Source: Meira nashicola (lineage: Eukaryota; Basidiomycota; Exobasidiomycetes; Exobasidiales; Brachybasidiaceae). Taken from it: a stretch of DNA of 64,000 bases. The notes under the pieces are model-generated. The model had not been told where the DNA came from. It was given only the letters and a program-made list of their open reading frames with translations, and made no database searches. This document shows positions 49,870 through 63,495 of this stretch, piece by piece. The translations under genes were made by a program, and so were the position numbers. The stretch covers positions 186,001 through 250,000 of the forward strand of contig BCJU01000002.1 of assembly GCA_001600355.1 (NCBI GenBank), in the 5' to 3' direction. Within the stretch, counting starts at the first letter, position 1. Each line of letters starts with the position of its first letter.

Positions 49870-50060
49870 CAAAATGTACAGATATGCATAGAAAGATATC
49901 CTTTCCCATAGAATTGCAATCTACAACTCTTTTTTTTAAAAATAGTCCTACGCCGCCCTTCTTTTGCTCCATCTTTGTACGATGACGACCATCTATGATT
50001 CATGAACAGACATGTATATATGTGCAAAATTTTATTTAAATGCTCTATACAATTTTTTAT

Positions 50061-53237
<3,177 letters not shown>

Positions 53238-54226
53238 CTTCCTATCGGAAAGGCGCACTATAATGACTCTTTATCTTTTGATAATAATAGCTACTGATGC
53301 AGTCAGTCACTAGACGCGACACTGCTTCCCATTTGGTACATATGCAGTATTTCTACGCATTTTAGCCGCTGGCCCTTTACCCAAGACAGCAAGCACGGCA
53401 CATAGTCTAGACTACATTAGTCTATGAATAGAACTACAACACTTCTTGCGTGGCTCTTTCAATGCTTGCTTTTATCAAGCATCTGATTGCACGCTGTTGA
53501 CTGTGACATTTCCAGATAAGATTGTGACATCAATTGCATACAAACTGATGTATATTGCCTAGGCTACTGATTGACATTCCTCCTAACGATACTGTATGGT
53601 CATTTCTGATTCAAGCCGTACAGTTGAAATAGACTTTATTTCTTATTTTTGTTTTGAAATATTTATTATATATCCCCAATTTGCCAAAGCTATTTCACCA
53701 TCATGAGATGTCCGGCAATGCCAACTTGAGTGAGTTAAGTAGATACGAATATCTGCATTTCGCAATGAAAGTGACACGTGCTTAATTGTAAATCCGCTAG
53801 CTCTACCTCAACTACTGACAACAAGTTAATCGAGCACAGGCGCAGACCAATTCACGTGTTTCAGTATGCGCAGCGGCGAGTTGAATCCAGAAGACTAAGC
53901 CTCAGAAGAAGCTTGGAATTAGGCGTGTGCCTTTTCTGCTTAGACTCAGGCACTAATAAAGTAGCTGTAATGAAAAAGTGAATACAATTCTGAATAGAGG
54001 AATACAAAAGATGAACTTCTCGTATTCACTGCACTCTGAAGCCGTATGTGTGTGCGTAAGTTCATGCAAGCTGCAAACCGATTCGAGTTAGAACAAGCTT
54101 CCTGGCAAGAATTGGTAGTGTACAAAAATCATATTGCGATCATCAACAAAGTGACAACCATCTGCTCTGATTAAAAGAACGTAAGTTGATCTCAACTTCG
54201 ACAAACTATAACCACATTCAATCAAT
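53238..54226. promoter_or_regulatory. Divergent promoter, ARG5,6 and RACK1
   Basis: About 1 kb shared by the arginine gene and the RACK1/Cpc2 gene. TGACTC at 53264-53269 matches six of seven positions of the Gcn4/Cpc1 site. A frame at 53778-53981 has no recognisable content. No tRNA was found. Confidence 0.5.
53264..53269 (+). promoter_or_regulatory. Possible Gcn4/Cpc1 site
   Basis: TGACTC, followed by T rather than the consensus A, about 95 nt upstream of the ARG5,6 ATG. General amino-acid control of ARG5,6 by Gcn4-type bZIP factors is known in fungi. A six-base match may be chance. Confidence 0.3.
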
Positions 54227-55473
54227 ATGGGCGATTCAGTTGTTTACCGGGGAGAATTGACAGGCCACAAAGGCTGGATCACAGCAATTGCAACTTCAGG
54301 TGAAAACCCAGATTTGCTTTTGACTGCTTCTCGTGATAAGACTTTGATCGTTTGGCAATTGACCCGTGATGAACAATACGGTTTCCCAAAGAAGATCTTG
54401 CACGGACACAACCACTTTGTTAGCGATGTCACAGTTTCCAGCGACGGTCAATTCGCTCTTTCAGCATCTTGGGATAAGACTTTACGTTTGTGGGACTTGA
54501 ACACAGGTACAACCGCAAGAAGATTTGTTGGTCACACTGGTGATGTTTTGTCAGTCAGCTTCTCTGCTGATAACCGTCAAATCGTTAGTGGATCTCGTGA
54601 CCGTACAATCAAATTGTGGAACACTTTGGGTGAATGCAAATTCAACATCCAAGAAGATGGTCACTCTGAATGGGTTAGCTGCGTTCGCTTCAGCCCTAAC
54701 CCAAGCAACCCAGTCATTGTCTCTGCCGGATGGGACAAGGTCGTCAAGGTGAGTATTGCGGATGAGTATATGCATAGATAAAAGGGATCACAGTCAATGT
54801 TGGGATGTAGGGTATCTGGCAAAAGACCGAGATTGCAGAGTGGGTAAAAGGAGGAAATGGGTGCGCACAGAGATGATCGTCATAATATTTGCTACTACGG
54901 AGAACTCATTCGTGTAGTTCCATGAGAATATCTTTGACCACCAAGATCGCTGAGTCGCGTTTGAAGAAAAGGATGATATTATCTATGCATTTTACGAGCT
55001 TTGTATGGGGGAAAATAGTTTACTAACAGCTTTTGATGCATTCATTCTTACGACAGGTTTGGGAATTGTCCAAATGCAAGCTCAAGACAAACCACTACGG
55101 TCACACCGGTTACATCAACACTGTTACCGTTTCGCCCGATGGATCTTTGTGCGCTTCAGGTGGTAAGGATGGCATCACTATGTTGTGGGAATTGACTGAC
55201 GGCAAGCACTTGTACTCTCTTGAGGCCGGAGATGTCGTCAACGCATTGGTTTTCAGCCCAACCCGTTACTGGTTGTGCGCTGCTACTGCAAGCTGCATCA
55301 AAATCTTCGATTTGGAAAGCAAATCAATCGTCGAAGACATCAAGCCCGAATTCACCAACGTCGGCAAAGATTCTCCTGACCCAGAATGTTTGTCTTTGGC
55401 ATGGTCTGCTGACGGTGCTACTTTGTTCGCTGGTTACAGTGACAACAAGGTTCGCGTTTTCACCGTTGGTTAA
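54227..55473 (+). CDS. ASC1: RACK1 orthologue (Asc1/Cpc2), WD-repeat protein of the 40S subunit
   Basis: Exons 54227-54748 and 55057-55473 give 312 residues, the normal RACK1 length. It is a seven-bladed WD40 propeller bound near the mRNA exit of the 40S subunit, acting as a scaffold in translation control and signalling. Sequence hallmarks are [80 protein letters not shown] and [20 protein letters not shown]. The Arg-Asp pair needed for ribosome binding in yeast (R38/K40-type, here SRDK) is present. Codons are more GC-ending than in neighbours, as expected for a highly expressed gene. The 308-nt intron has a perfect TACTAAC at 55021 and hosts U24 snoRNA. Fungal homologues (cpc-2) affect cross-pathway control of amino-acid genes, and ARG5,6 lies divergently next door. 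Confidence 0.97.
54870..54955 (+). ncRNA. snR24: C/D box snoRNA U24 (snR24) in RACK1 intron
   Basis: Guides 2'-O-methylation of 25S/28S rRNA. Two guide elements known from yeast and human U24 are recognisable: ATATTTGCTACT (about 54884-54895) before a D'-like box, and CCACCAAGATCGCTGA (54938-54953) ending in the D box CTGA at 54950-54953. In yeast these elements target the C1437/A1449/G1450 region of 25S rRNA. The 5' C box is divergent (ATGATCG at about 54873 instead of RTGATGA), while a C'-like CATGAGA lies at about 54921. Hosting in the RACK1/ASC1 intron matches budding yeast, where snR24 also lies in the ASC1 intron; vertebrate U24 sits in a different host. Ends are approximate. Confidence 0.88.
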
Positions 55474-55659
55474 ATGTGATTGGTAATCCTTGTTTGTACG
55501 TCTTTTTATACTATTCCATCATGCACTCTACCATCACCACCGTTCTCATTGTGTCAAAATAGCAGCCATGTTTCACCATTATCGATTCATAAAAATAATG
55601 AATACCTCTTCATGAGGGTTTGTCTCTATAAAGTATGTTTTGCGTAAAGTACAAATATG

Positions 55660-57318
55660 CTAGTAGTAAGTATTGTTCATCTCGACGTACATTTCCATAG
55701 ATTCTTGATTGGCATGCTCGATTGCCCATTCAAGTGTCCTTGTTTGCCCTGTCATAAAAGCAAAGTTGTAAATCATCAGCTTTAAGCAAATCATTCTTCC
55801 ACATCAATATTCGCTCACCTTTTCTATAAATTTCAATATTGTACAACACTTGTGGCCGTATGTTCTTGTTCTCTTTAGCTTCTTTAATCTTTTCATTTTG
55901 AAGACTTTCTAACTTTTTCTCTGCCATTTCGGCTATCATACCATATGCCTCTTGTTCATACATATTCTCTTTAATATATTCCCTTTCTTCTTCTTCCGCA
56001 TAAGGAGCAAAACTATCAATATCCTCTTTTTCTTCTTCTGGGTTTACGTTTGCCCTGATAATATCCTTCACTTGTTCAAGCAAATCTGGTGGGCATACCT
56101 CCTCAAAACTCCAGTAATGCAGCATTTCTTTGGTATCACTGCTTTGTGCTGTTGCTCCATTTGTCTGCTTTTGTCCAAGTTTCAAAGTGATTGTATCATC
56201 TTCCATACCATCATTGACGAATCCATAAGAAGCTAATAAACTTTCATTTGATTTAGGTCCATATGAGTTAAACACTTGACGATTCTTTTCTGCTCCATTG
56301 TGTACAGTGAGCGTTGCACAATCATGTTCAATCTCCTTTTCTGAATTCGCTCGTTCAAATGTCCATGTCACTCTTGCTTCGCGTGAATGATTGAAAAGGT
56401 CGAAGCCGGGTATTAATATAGGTGCAGATTCATGCTCTTCTATAAGACGAGGTGGAAAGGCACGACTGAAAAGGAAGGTTTCTCAATGTTAGTACTCGTG
56501 CAAATACCTCTTACAGGCAATACTTCTACTCACCTTCCATGAACAGTCTCGGCCCATCTCCACAATTTCAATAATGGCCAACACTTTTCATCTTCACACC
56601 AATATAGTTCATCACCTGTCCTCACTTTCCATTGAACACGTTGCTCTTTTTCTGTTTCAGGTGATTGAAGTGAGATAGGTGATTTAAATTGATCCTTCAA
56701 GTATTCAGTCCAACCCTCATCAGATGATCTGTCCAATTTTTGCAATATCCATTTGCTCAATCTTTCACACACTTCTCGGGTTTCTTGATGCCTTTGAATG
56801 GCGTGATTGAATAAGGGCGTGCTATGTAGCAATACTACTTCATCAACGTTGTAATGCATAGGTGTAAGAATTTCTTCCGGGAGCAAGTTGACATATGCTG
56901 CATGCTTAAGAAAGTTGGTTAAGGTATCCGAATCGATCTTTAACCTCTTTTTAGCTCTGTCATCTTCCTCTTTGCCTTTTTCTCTCCTTCCTTTTTCATA
57001 CGATAGAAGCAATTTATGCAAGACAAGGTAAAGTAGAATCCACTCTTTAGCAGAAACTACTTCTGATTCGTCCGATCCTTCTTCACCCAGAAGTTTTCCG
57101 ATCTCATTCTTTGCAAGAGCAGTAGTGATGCACAATTTGACTGGGATATTGATAGCTACAACATCTGCCTGTAGACGATTAGAAGCAAATGGCGATATTC
57201 CCATTTGTTTGTCTCGAGCAAAATAAATATCATCGTGCAATTTACCGCCTTCCGCTTTGATCCAATCAAGCAAAGCGTCTAAATTTGCTTTTTCATCTTC
57301 ATCTAGGGGTTCTGCCAT
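55660..57318 (-). CDS. SET-domain protein lysine methyltransferase (SETD3/6, RKM type)
   Basis: Exons 57318-56534, 56465-55819 and 55748-55660 give 506 residues. Introns are 68 and 70 nt with GTGAGT/GTGAGC donors, and the first has TACTAAC. Family features are an N-terminal SET part (GISPFASNRLQADVV, then INIP), a large helical insert, and the split SET core. The core has PGFDLFNHS at 281-289 (the Asn-His of the SAM site) and NSYGPKSNESLLASYGF at 328-344. It ends in a helical substrate-binding lobe (YNIEIYRKGQTRTLEWAIEH). This architecture is that of the RuBisCO-LSMT-like family, which in fungi includes Rkm enzymes that methylate ribosomal proteins; the substrate here is not determined. The coiled acidic segment EEEKEDIDSFAPYAEEEERE lies near 400. 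Convergent with RACK1. Confidence 0.88.
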
Positions 57319-57661
57319 ACTCTTTCTCGGATCAACTCCTGATCCAAGTGATGGATGAATGACAAGAAATCACAATTTGTCATTCTTCTTAGAATTGTTC
57401 TTTTAATTTTCCGAAATGGCCCAAGCGTCATAGCTTCTTTCAAACTCAAATTTTCCAGCACTCCTTCACAAGCGTACAACAAGCGGAGAGTATGTGGGGC
57501 GGATTCGGCTTCAAAGTAAGGAAGGAGTGTGTTACTTTTACAACCCTACGCGCTATACTACTGCTGGACTATACTGCATACGCAAATAGAGCAATTTACC
57601 AATAACACTCTTTCATTTTCATTCCGCCATCATCTTGGAATTTGCTGTTGATTGTTGATTA
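57319..57661. promoter_or_regulatory. Divergent promoter, SET gene and SEY1
   Basis: Short divergent promoter of about 340 bp. Nothing specific was recognised besides pyrimidine tracts before the SEY1 start. Confidence 0.5.
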
Positions 57662-57673
57662 ATGCCAAGATGA
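57662..57673 (+). CDS. Three-codon uORF overlapping the SEY1 start
   Basis: ATG CCA AGA TGA (Met-Pro-Arg-stop). The TGA at 57671-57673 overlaps the SEY1 ATG at 57670-57672 as ATGA. If the leader includes it, ribosomes that do not skip it would stop exactly on the main start codon. This could be chance. Confidence 0.35.
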   Translation: MPR

Positions 57674-60273
57674 ACAATGTACAGCAACATGAAGATGATA
57701 ATTTGCTGAATGCAAATGGTCATACTCATGCTATTCCAAATGCAGTACCGATACCAGTAGCAGCAGTACAACCACCACCACTTCAAGTTCATGAAGCTAT
57801 TCATACTGCACCCCCTGTTGCAAGCTTACCTACAACAGGTCAAGCAGCTGTAACTCAAGTAGCAGCAGCTCCTTCCCTTACCAATGAGATCAGTAACGGA
57901 TCAAGTAACGCAACTCCTTCTGGAAAGGGTGAAAGATTACAATTGATCGATGAAGATCAAAAGTTCAATCCATCAGTCAAGGAATATTTATCAAAGTGGG
58001 ATTTAGAAGATGCAGGATTCAATTATGATTTATGTGCAGTTGTTGGAAGTCAATCGACGGGAAAATCAACTTTACTTAATAAATTATTTGGTACAAGCTT
58101 TGATGTGATGAACGAAAATGAAAGAAGGCAAACGACAAAAGGAATTTGGATGTCTCACGCACAACATGCACCTATCTTAATCTTAGATGTTGAAGGTTCT
58201 GATGGTCGTGAACGTGGTGAAGATCAAGATTTCGAACGAAAGTCAGCATTGTTTAGCATGGCTTCCGCTGAAGTTTTGATGGTGAATATGTGGGAACATC
58301 AAGTTGGCTTATATCAAGGTGCTAATATGGGCATGTTGAAAACCGTCTTTGAGGTGAATCTAGGTCTCTTCCAAGCAGCAAGAAGTAAAAATCATCTTGG
58401 TAAAGATAAAACACTGATCCTTTTCGTCATTCGCGATCACATTGCACATACACCAATGGAGAATCTATCGAGAACTTTGTTGGCCGACATGAATAGAATT
58501 TGGGATTCACTATCCAAGCCTGAAGGATTGGAATCAGTTTCCATAAGCGACTTTTTTGATTTTGACTTTACCAGTTTACCGCATAAACTACTACAACCCG
58601 AAGAATTTGACAGGCAAGTCATTCAACTACGTAGCCGCTTCACCGAACGCAATTCTTCTCAATTCTTATTCAAACAGCAATATCACAAGCGTATTCCAGC
58701 CGACGGTCTTCCACGCTACCTTGATACAATTTGGGAACAGGTCATGACAAACAAAGATCTTGATCTTCCAACTCAACAAGAGATGTTGGCTCAATTCCGA
58801 TGCGATGAAATTGCCAGTGCGGCATTTTCAACATTCGCAAACTCTGTCAAGCCTTTCAGGAAACCACTCGAAACAGGTTCAATCCTAGATACATTGGGTG
58901 CAGATATGGCTCAATATCGAGGCTTGGCATTAGCCAAATTTGACAAAGATGCATCTCGCTATCATTCAGAAGTCTACAAACGTAAACGGCTAGAGCTTTT
59001 GGAGAAACTGAATACTGCATTGCTGCCACTCTTCCTCGGTCAATTGCGCAATTTACACAAAATCCTCATTGCAACTTTCAAGAAAGCAATCGTTGACCGC
59101 CTTCGTGGAGAATCTTATGATTTCGGACAAGTTGTTTCAGAGGAGCGTAAGAAAGCTTTGACAAAATACAATGCTGCTGCTGCTCTAATTCTCTTACAAG
59201 ACACAGATTGGAGCGTGAAAGAAGAATTCAGTCAATTTGAAGAGGATGTAGACAAGATTGCTGATCAATGCCGTGCTGAAGAAACAGTCAAGATGGTTAC
59301 GCAAATTGAACGATCTTTGAAGAAATCGATTGCTGAACCTATTGAGCTTGCTCTTTCCAAACCTGGACCAGACATGTGGGATCGCGCATTAGACGCATTC
59401 CGAGTTGCATTGGAAAAAGCAGAATCAACCTATTTAAGCAAAGCTAAAGGATTTAATTGCACCGAAGAGGAAAATGCAATTGCACTTAATTCGCTACGGA
59501 GAAAGTCATGGCTAGCATTACGCAGCAAGGTGGACGAGCAAACGGCTGACCCTGTCCTTATGTCAAAGTTGCGTGGCTTGTTTGAAGATAAATTCCGTTA
59601 TGATGATCAAGGCATTCCTAGAGTTTGGAAGCCTGATGATGATATTGACGGATTCTTTAGCAAAGCAAGGAACGATACATTGGCTTTGATACCTGTATAT
59701 GCTCGTATTGAGGCATCGGATCCATCAAAGAATATCACTTTGCCTTCTACATCGGAAGATCCAATCCATTCAGCTATTGTTGAACGCGGAGAAGATGAAG
59801 AGTTTGACTTTTCCGATACACTCAACATCTTCAGCGAGACTCGTAGAGCAGATGTCGAAGCACGCTTCCGCAAAGAAGCAGATGCTTACTATGTTGAAGC
59901 AAAGAGAAGTATGGTATCTTCAATTGCTCAAGTACCAGTTTGGATTTATGCTGTTATGGCAGCTTTGGGATGGAATGAATTCATTGCTATTGTTCGATCA
60001 CCAATCTACTTTACCTTATTACTTTTGGCATTGGCAGGAACGTATATCATATTCAAATTAAATCTGGCTGGACCTTTATTGAGCGTTTCAAAAGCTGTTG
60101 GTCGAGAAGTACATCGATTAGCAGATGATCAACTTAGAGCACATTTCTCTCAACCACTTCCTCAACCTGCTATTTTGGCCGAAAAGCCATCGACCGCAAG
60201 CAATTCTTCGTCTTCTTCAAAAGCACCAGCAGAAGAGATTGAATTACAAGATCGTCAAAAGAAGCTTGATTGA
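57670..60273 (+). CDS. SEY1: Sey1/RHD3-type dynamin-like GTPase of the ER
   Basis: 867 residues from the ATG at 57670; the frame extends upstream only through TTG codons. Sey1, the fungal counterpart of atlastin, fuses ER tubules by GTP-dependent dimerisation. After an N-terminal Pro/Ala/Gln-rich stretch of about 80 residues comes the GTPase domain. It has P-loop GSQSTGKST near 126-134, switch region RRQTTKGIWMS, DVEGSDGRERGEDQDFERKS and the guanine-specificity region FVIRDH. A long helical bundle follows. Two closely spaced membrane segments lie at about 757-802 (VWIYAVMAALGWNEFIAIV, then YFTLLLLALAGTYIIF). The tail is cytosolic and Ser-rich. One exon, length typical of the family. Two small uORF-like ATGs make the start region unusual. 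Confidence 0.95.
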   Translation: MNNVQQHEDDNLLNANGHTHAIPNAVPIPVAAVQPPPLQVHEAIHTAPPVASLPTTGQAAVTQVAAAPSLTNEISNGSSNATPSGKGERLQLIDEDQKFNPSVKEYLSKWDLEDAGFNYDLCAVVGSQSTGKSTLLNKLFGTSFDVMNENERRQTTKGIWMSHAQHAPILILDVEGSDGRERGEDQDFERKSALFSMASAEVLMVNMWEHQVGLYQGANMGMLKTVFEVNLGLFQAARSKNHLGKDKTLILFVIRDHIAHTPMENLSRTLLADMNRIWDSLSKPEGLESVSISDFFDFDFTSLPHKLLQPEEFDRQVIQLRSRFTERNSSQFLFKQQYHKRIPADGLPRYLDTIWEQVMTNKDLDLPTQQEMLAQFRCDEIASAAFSTFANSVKPFRKPLETGSILDTLGADMAQYRGLALAKFDKDASRYHSEVYKRKRLELLEKLNTALLPLFLGQLRNLHKILIATFKKAIVDRLRGESYDFGQVVSEERKKALTKYNAAAALILLQDTDWSVKEEFSQFEEDVDKIADQCRAEETVKMVTQIERSLKKSIAEPIELALSKPGPDMWDRALDAFRVALEKAESTYLSKAKGFNCTEEENAIALNSLRRKSWLALRSKVDEQTADPVLMSKLRGLFEDKFRYDDQGIPRVWKPDDDIDGFFSKARNDTLALIPVYARIEASDPSKNITLPSTSEDPIHSAIVERGEDEEFDFSDTLNIFSETRRADVEARFRKEADAYYVEAKRSMVSSIAQVPVWIYAVMAALGWNEFIAIVRSPIYFTLLLLALAGTYIIFKLNLAGPLLSVSKAVGREVHRLADDQLRAHFSQPLPQPAILAEKPSTASNSSSSSKAPAEEIELQDRQKKLD

Positions 60274-60396
60274 GTATATGTTATAGCGAATACATGTAGT
60301 CCTAAAAAGCATCCCTTCTTCTCGAAATGAAATGTAGAATAAGCGCGACACGTGAATATAGGTTATGAGAATATTCATATAATTTTTCGCATTAAT

Positions 60397-60407
60397 GCGC
60401 CGGCGCC
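60397..60407. promoter_or_regulatory. GC-rich palindrome, copy 4
   Basis: GCGCCGGCGCC, 124 bp after the SEY1 stop, identical over 11 bases to the copy at 26491. Its position behind a gene rather than before one argues against a purely promoter role. Confidence 0.5.
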
Positions 60408-62333
60408 TGCAAATGCTCAGCTCTTGTTTTAGAATAGTTTTACAAACACGTTTAATCACTTCACCACGTTCCACCATCAGCCTCCAGTCCGAAGGCCATC
60501 GATACTCGCCTCCTGTGCAATTGTTATGCTTTTCGAAGGATATGCAATTGTTGGGATTTGCGAGTGGGAAGGTCCGCATACTCCTCCTCCCCTTTCAATT
60601 GCCTCAGGTGATTGAGACAGCTACCTCAAGGTCAGGGATTCTTGGCCTGTATATCAGGCTGGACAACTGGCCTGTTGCACTTTACATTTCCGTATTGCGG
60701 CAAGCTTAAGATTACGTCTTCCTATTTCTATCGCATCGTAAGGACGGTCGTAGGATGTTCTGGTTGTTTCAAGTATATACTTGCTCTTACAGCTCTAGCT
60801 GGGCGGAATGATAATTTCATTCAAAAGTTCTCACCAGAAATGAACGCGTTGGATTCAACGTGGCCTCTTCATGATTGCCGATGTCTATGATGATGTTGGG
60901 AAGATTCATTGGTGGAACGAACACAAACTCAATGTTCTCTCAGGGTATTTACTGTCCTGCTCCGTCTTACACACGTTAATGCCGTGCTGTTGTCTATTCT
61001 GATGCAATACCAAGACGTCTGCATTTTCTAATGCAGAAAGAGTGTTGTCAGTCAGATGGACAATGGACCAGCTGACATTTTATGCCAAGCTGTTGGTGTG
61101 TGTAGGATGTTCTGAGCACCTTGACGCAATTCACGCGAGTCTTCCTTCTTAGGTTGGACTTGTATTTGAGTGCGTTCATGCGACCAAAAAGGACAGCAAT
61201 GCAACCCATATAGAGGATTTGGGAATGTGTTTGCGAAATTGATGAAGACTACATCGTCTGACGTTGCACGTTTTCGTGTAAGATTGAAATCGAACTTTTT
61301 CATGGGAGCCTTATACTTGTTGCCGCTAGAACATCGCTACTTGACCTGAGCATGTGTTTTGAAAGATTGATGGATCGATACAGCTTGATGTGGGGGTAAC
61401 ATATAGTAGGAGCGTTGCATTTGCCAGCGTTTGTTCCCTTTTGGGGGCAGTGCTAGCAAATCAGGGTAAAAATGAGGAGGATGCCCAAAATACGTACTGA
61501 TTGTGCAGTCGAATTGGGCTTGAGTGCAATCGATGGCATTTCTGATCTTCTTTTCGGAAACAACTCGATGCGAGACTACTCTTGGACTGGAGGCTCCCTT
61601 CTTTTCTTAACCTTGTGCTCTTCGAGTCAAGGCTTTTTTAACTTTTTCAATCTTTTTTTCTCTAGCATGCAATTCTTGACGATTTATAATGTGACAAACC
61701 TACAGAATACTGATGTGAATGTATAGCAAAGGATGTTTGAGAAAGACAGATGTTGTTGTTTATATTATGATAGACCACATTTCTAAGTTTTATGGCTTCT
61801 TTAAACGAGCCAAAGAGCATGATAAAAGAAGGTGCTTCATATACTTACTCTATACATATATCTCTGCCGAATCACGAGTTAGACTGGCCGAGGATGAGCA
61901 TTTTTCTATTCGATATGTATCAGATGGAAGAAGTGCTGAAGATCATCTTTTCGTCGATTTGGAGTGTGGCTGCTTTTCCTTTCTCCGCTAATCGAATCGT
62001 GTTACATGTAGCCTTATTTGTTGAAGGATTGAGAGTTCCGTGGGCTGAATAAAATAAGGGACGCATTAATAATAACCTACATGCAGCAGCACAAAGGGCG
62101 TGCGTGACTGGGGTGACAAGCGCGGATGAGAATACGTACAAAACAAAGGTTGGCATTTACATACATATGTACATACGTACATGTACAGTAAGGGGATCGT
62201 ACTAAGAAGCGGTCTGACCGCCTACAGTTACAAGAAAAAGTTATTTCTAATTTTATACTTATTATCGTACCTTTCTCACTCCTTCATCTCCTAAATCAGC
62301 GCAAGAAAAAGAGTAGGTTCAAGATTCTTTCTT

Positions 62334-62340
62334 TATAAAA
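62334..62340 (+). promoter_or_regulatory. TATA box of the G gamma gene
   Basis: TATAAAA, 49-55 nt before the ATG at 62389. The distance implies a very short leader. Confidence 0.45.
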
Positions 62341-62388
62341 AGCCAAACAGAATCCGACGACCTTTTTTACTCGCTTTGCCTTTTCAAC

Positions 62389-62707
62389 ATGAACGCCAGA
62401 CCGCCAAAACAATCCATGTCAGAGCTTAAACTTCGTCGATTGACCGAACATAATCAAAGGTTACGTGAAGATCTCGAACGTCCACGAGTTCGTGTATCTG
62501 AAGCTAGTATAGGGTAAGTACCAAAAATCACAAAAAAGGCATCAATTTGAGATGATTACTGACCTCTTTCTTCTCTCAACTTATAGACTGATTCGGTATT
62601 GCAAAAGCACACGCGATTATCTCGTTCCATCCGTTTGGGGACCTGTTGACAAGAAAGAAGATCCATATGCTCCTCAGAGCACAGGATGCAATTGTTCAGT
62701 CATGTAA
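62389..62707 (+). CDS. Heterotrimeric G-protein gamma subunit
   Basis: Exons 62389-62513 and 62587-62707 (GTAAGT donor, TACTGAC branch site, TATAG acceptor) give 81 residues, too short and split to appear as a long ORF. The first half is the G gamma helix that coils with the G beta N-terminus ([20 protein letters not shown]). The second half has the conserved [17 protein letters not shown]. It ends GCNCSVM, a CAAX box (CSVM) for prenylation with a nearby Cys that may be palmitoylated, as in yeast Ste18 and other fungal gammas. It anchors G beta-gamma to the plasma membrane in pheromone or nutrient signalling. Length and layout fit the family well. Confidence 0.9.
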
Positions 62708-62995
62708 ACGTTCGACATCCGCTCTCCCAGCCTGGAGCTATGAACAGGGGATGTGTTGACGCAAGACAAACAAGCATACGATGCACATACGCATACACAT
62801 ACACACACACAACTGCACGATACCACAAATAGTCAATTTCTCTTACTTTCCCGGTTTTGAAGACGAAATTTACATTCATTCATTCGAGTTCATTTCGCCT
62901 ACAATCAAATGAGCGCATCATTTACATGTACAGTGTTTCAGCTAATATCATACAATTTTTTTTCTCTCTCTCTTTCCTTTTTTCATTTGCATTAT

Positions 62996-63495
62996 CTATT
63001 CGGTCTTTTTGAGAGCTTTAAACATTTCTTGTTCTCTTTCATATTCGGCTGGTGTTTTTGTACGTAAACTTAATGCATGAAGACCTTGATCGAATTCATC
63101 TTTCATTAATGCATTTATAGCACGATGACGAGCGATTTGTGTTTTTCCTTCAAACGCTTTCGAAACGATTTCAACGAAAAAGTGTGTTTCACCACTACCA
63201 CCACCTTGTGCTACCATTGCAGCATGATGAGCATGTTTGGAAGAGCTGTAAGATGAAATGTCAATATCTCTGCTTCCAAGTGAAAATAACATCTTCTTAC
63301 TCACTCATTCCGTATATTTAATGTTTCAGGTTGAAATTCCTTTGAAATCTTTTCACGCATTGAAGATTCGATTGGCATGATTGCTCTTGCTGATGATTGA
63401 TTTGCAGCTGCACTTGCAAACGATCTTGAATAAGCTCTAACCAATTGTGGAGATCTAATAGAAAAGATTCTTGTACGTATACTCGGTAAAGCCAT
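62996..63495 (-). CDS. BolA-family protein, probably mitochondrial
   Basis: Exons 63495-63305 and 63245-62996, with a 59-nt intron (GTGAGT donor, TTACAG acceptor), give 146 residues. Translation from the ATG at 63495 gives an Arg/Ser-rich, acid-poor start (MALPSIRTRIFSIRSPQLVR) that looks like a mitochondrial presequence. The BolA domain starts at about 40 (PIESSMREKISKEFQPETL). The junction restores NDSSKHAHH, the conserved region with the His used for Fe-S sharing with monothiol glutaredoxins. HFFVEIVSKAFEGKTQIARH with RAINALMKDE and GLHALSLRTKTPAEYE completes the fold. Mitochondrial BolA proteins assist 4Fe-4S insertion. Convergent with the G gamma gene. Confidence 0.92.

Larger units (their letters stand above)
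60274..62388. other. 2.1 kb intergenic region without recognised gene
   Basis: No supported gene. Frames of 80-110 codons (for example 60395-60709 +, 61052-61303 -) show no recognisable domain and no splice partner that I can justify. It contains the GC palindrome at 60397-60407 and a run of palindromic TACATA/GTAC units at 62158-62190. A TATA box for the G gamma gene lies at 62334. A decayed gene or mobile element cannot be excluded. Confidence 0.5.

Noticed and set aside
57652..57669. Upstream extension of SEY1 through TTG codons
   Set aside because: Requires a non-ATG start, and the ATG at 57670 precedes the whole conserved protein.
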